From: Angelakisella sp.
Lineage (GTDB): Bacteria; Bacillota; Clostridia; Oscillospirales; Ruminococcaceae
Length of the DNA: 6,023 bases
Assembly: GCA_020024515.1 (NCBI GenBank)
Contig: JAHHTR010000128.1
Location: forward strand, 1-6,023
Direction: 5' to 3'
The notes under the pieces are model-generated. The model did no database searches and had not been told where the DNA came from. It saw only the letters and a program-made list of their open reading frames with translations. How positions within the stretch are numbered: position 1 is the first letter of the stretch; each line of letters starts with the position of its first letter. Made by a program: the position numbers and the translations under genes. Below, piece after piece: positions 5,582-6,023 of the stretch.

Positions 5582-6023
5582 AAATAAATTCATAAAAAAA
5601 TATTGACATATTGCAGAAAATTTCGTGCATTTAAAGAAAAAATATATATAATATAACCATAAACAAACATAGAGAAATTTAAATAAAAGGTTTATCTGCG
5701 TATTTGATAAACAGTAAGATACAAATAGGATAATATATTACAGAGTATATTAAAACCATTTTTTAGCTGAAATTTGTTTTTACTTAATAGCCGAAAAAAT
5801 ATATAATATATAATAAGAGAAAATACAAAAAGTTGTGGTAAATGTTACAAATATTGAACACATATTGGCTGTAAATAATTCTGTACGTTCTATGGTAAAC
5901 TCAATTATAAAAATGAAAATGATTTTACATGGTAAATTAAACTTATTTGAAGAATATTAAGGGATATGTTTGCCAAAGGTGTCCGTCTCTAAGTAAATGC
6001 GCAGAAAACAGTAAATTTGAAAA
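5582..6023. other. AT-rich stretch without a supported gene
   Basis: No open frame here has both a credible length and a ribosome site on either strand. The DNA is very AT-rich, with a near-repeat of about 20 bases beginning GAAAAAATATATA at 5636 and at 5793, and a small 7-bp stem (GTTTATC 5690-5696 with GATAAAC 5706-5712). From about 5960 to the right edge base composition changes: 21 of the 44 bases from GGGATATG to GCGCAG are G or C. That block may be the edge of a gene, an RNA or an element continuing outside the window. Confidence 0.5.

Noticed and set aside
5603..5631. Plus-strand TTGACA as a promoter -35
   Set aside because: The hexamer 17 bases on is TGCATT, a poor -10, and no gene follows on that strand.
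5892..5960. 22-codon plus-strand frame starting ATG GTA AAC
   Set aside because: No ribosome binding site, AT-driven composition, and no recognisable peptide.
5943..6023. Minus-strand frame open from the right edge for 26 codons
   Set aside because: Too short to tell from chance, with no family resemblance I can defend; mentioned only as part of the edge block.

Overview
The window is strongly AT-rich and comes from a low-GC, spore-forming Gram-positive bacterium, most likely of the class Clostridia. The grounds are two clostridial-type spore coat genes, strong GGAG-type ribosome binding sites, use of TTG as a start codon, and a Family I pyrophosphatase of the clostridial type. All six supported genes lie on the minus strand, so transcription runs from right to left.

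In order of transcription, the right end (about 5513-6023) has no supported gene. It holds a probable promoter for the first gene, and the last ~70 bases are clearly richer in GC than the rest. Next is a Na+/phosphate cotransporter-family protein with a PhoU-like tail (3755-5512), closed by a perfect 24-bp stem terminator. An AT-rich 214-bp intergenic region follows, with a good sigma-A promoter and a perfect palindrome over the predicted start of transcription. It drives a Family I inorganic pyrophosphatase (3007-3540), and probably also the CNNM/CBS/CorC-type membrane protein behind it (1671-2927), which has its own hairpin-plus-T terminator. Then come an unrecognised one-pass membrane protein with a large external domain (665-1573; I correct its start to an internal TTG) and two small spore coat proteins (381-563 and 92-361). 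Two hairpins close the left end.

The three recognised larger genes share a loose theme. Pyrophosphatase turns pyrophosphate into phosphate and needs Mg2+; the CNNM/CorC family is tied to Mg2+ export; the Na+/Pi family moves phosphate. The grouping is suggestive, but the phosphate gene is a separate transcription unit. The two coat genes form a tight sporulation pair whose helical hairpins look like the two halves of one ferritin-like bundle. I saw no mobile element, CRISPR array, tRNA or rRNA. I found no clearly new system; the best leads are the unrecognised exported protein, the palindrome at the ppa promoter, and the unexplained right end.
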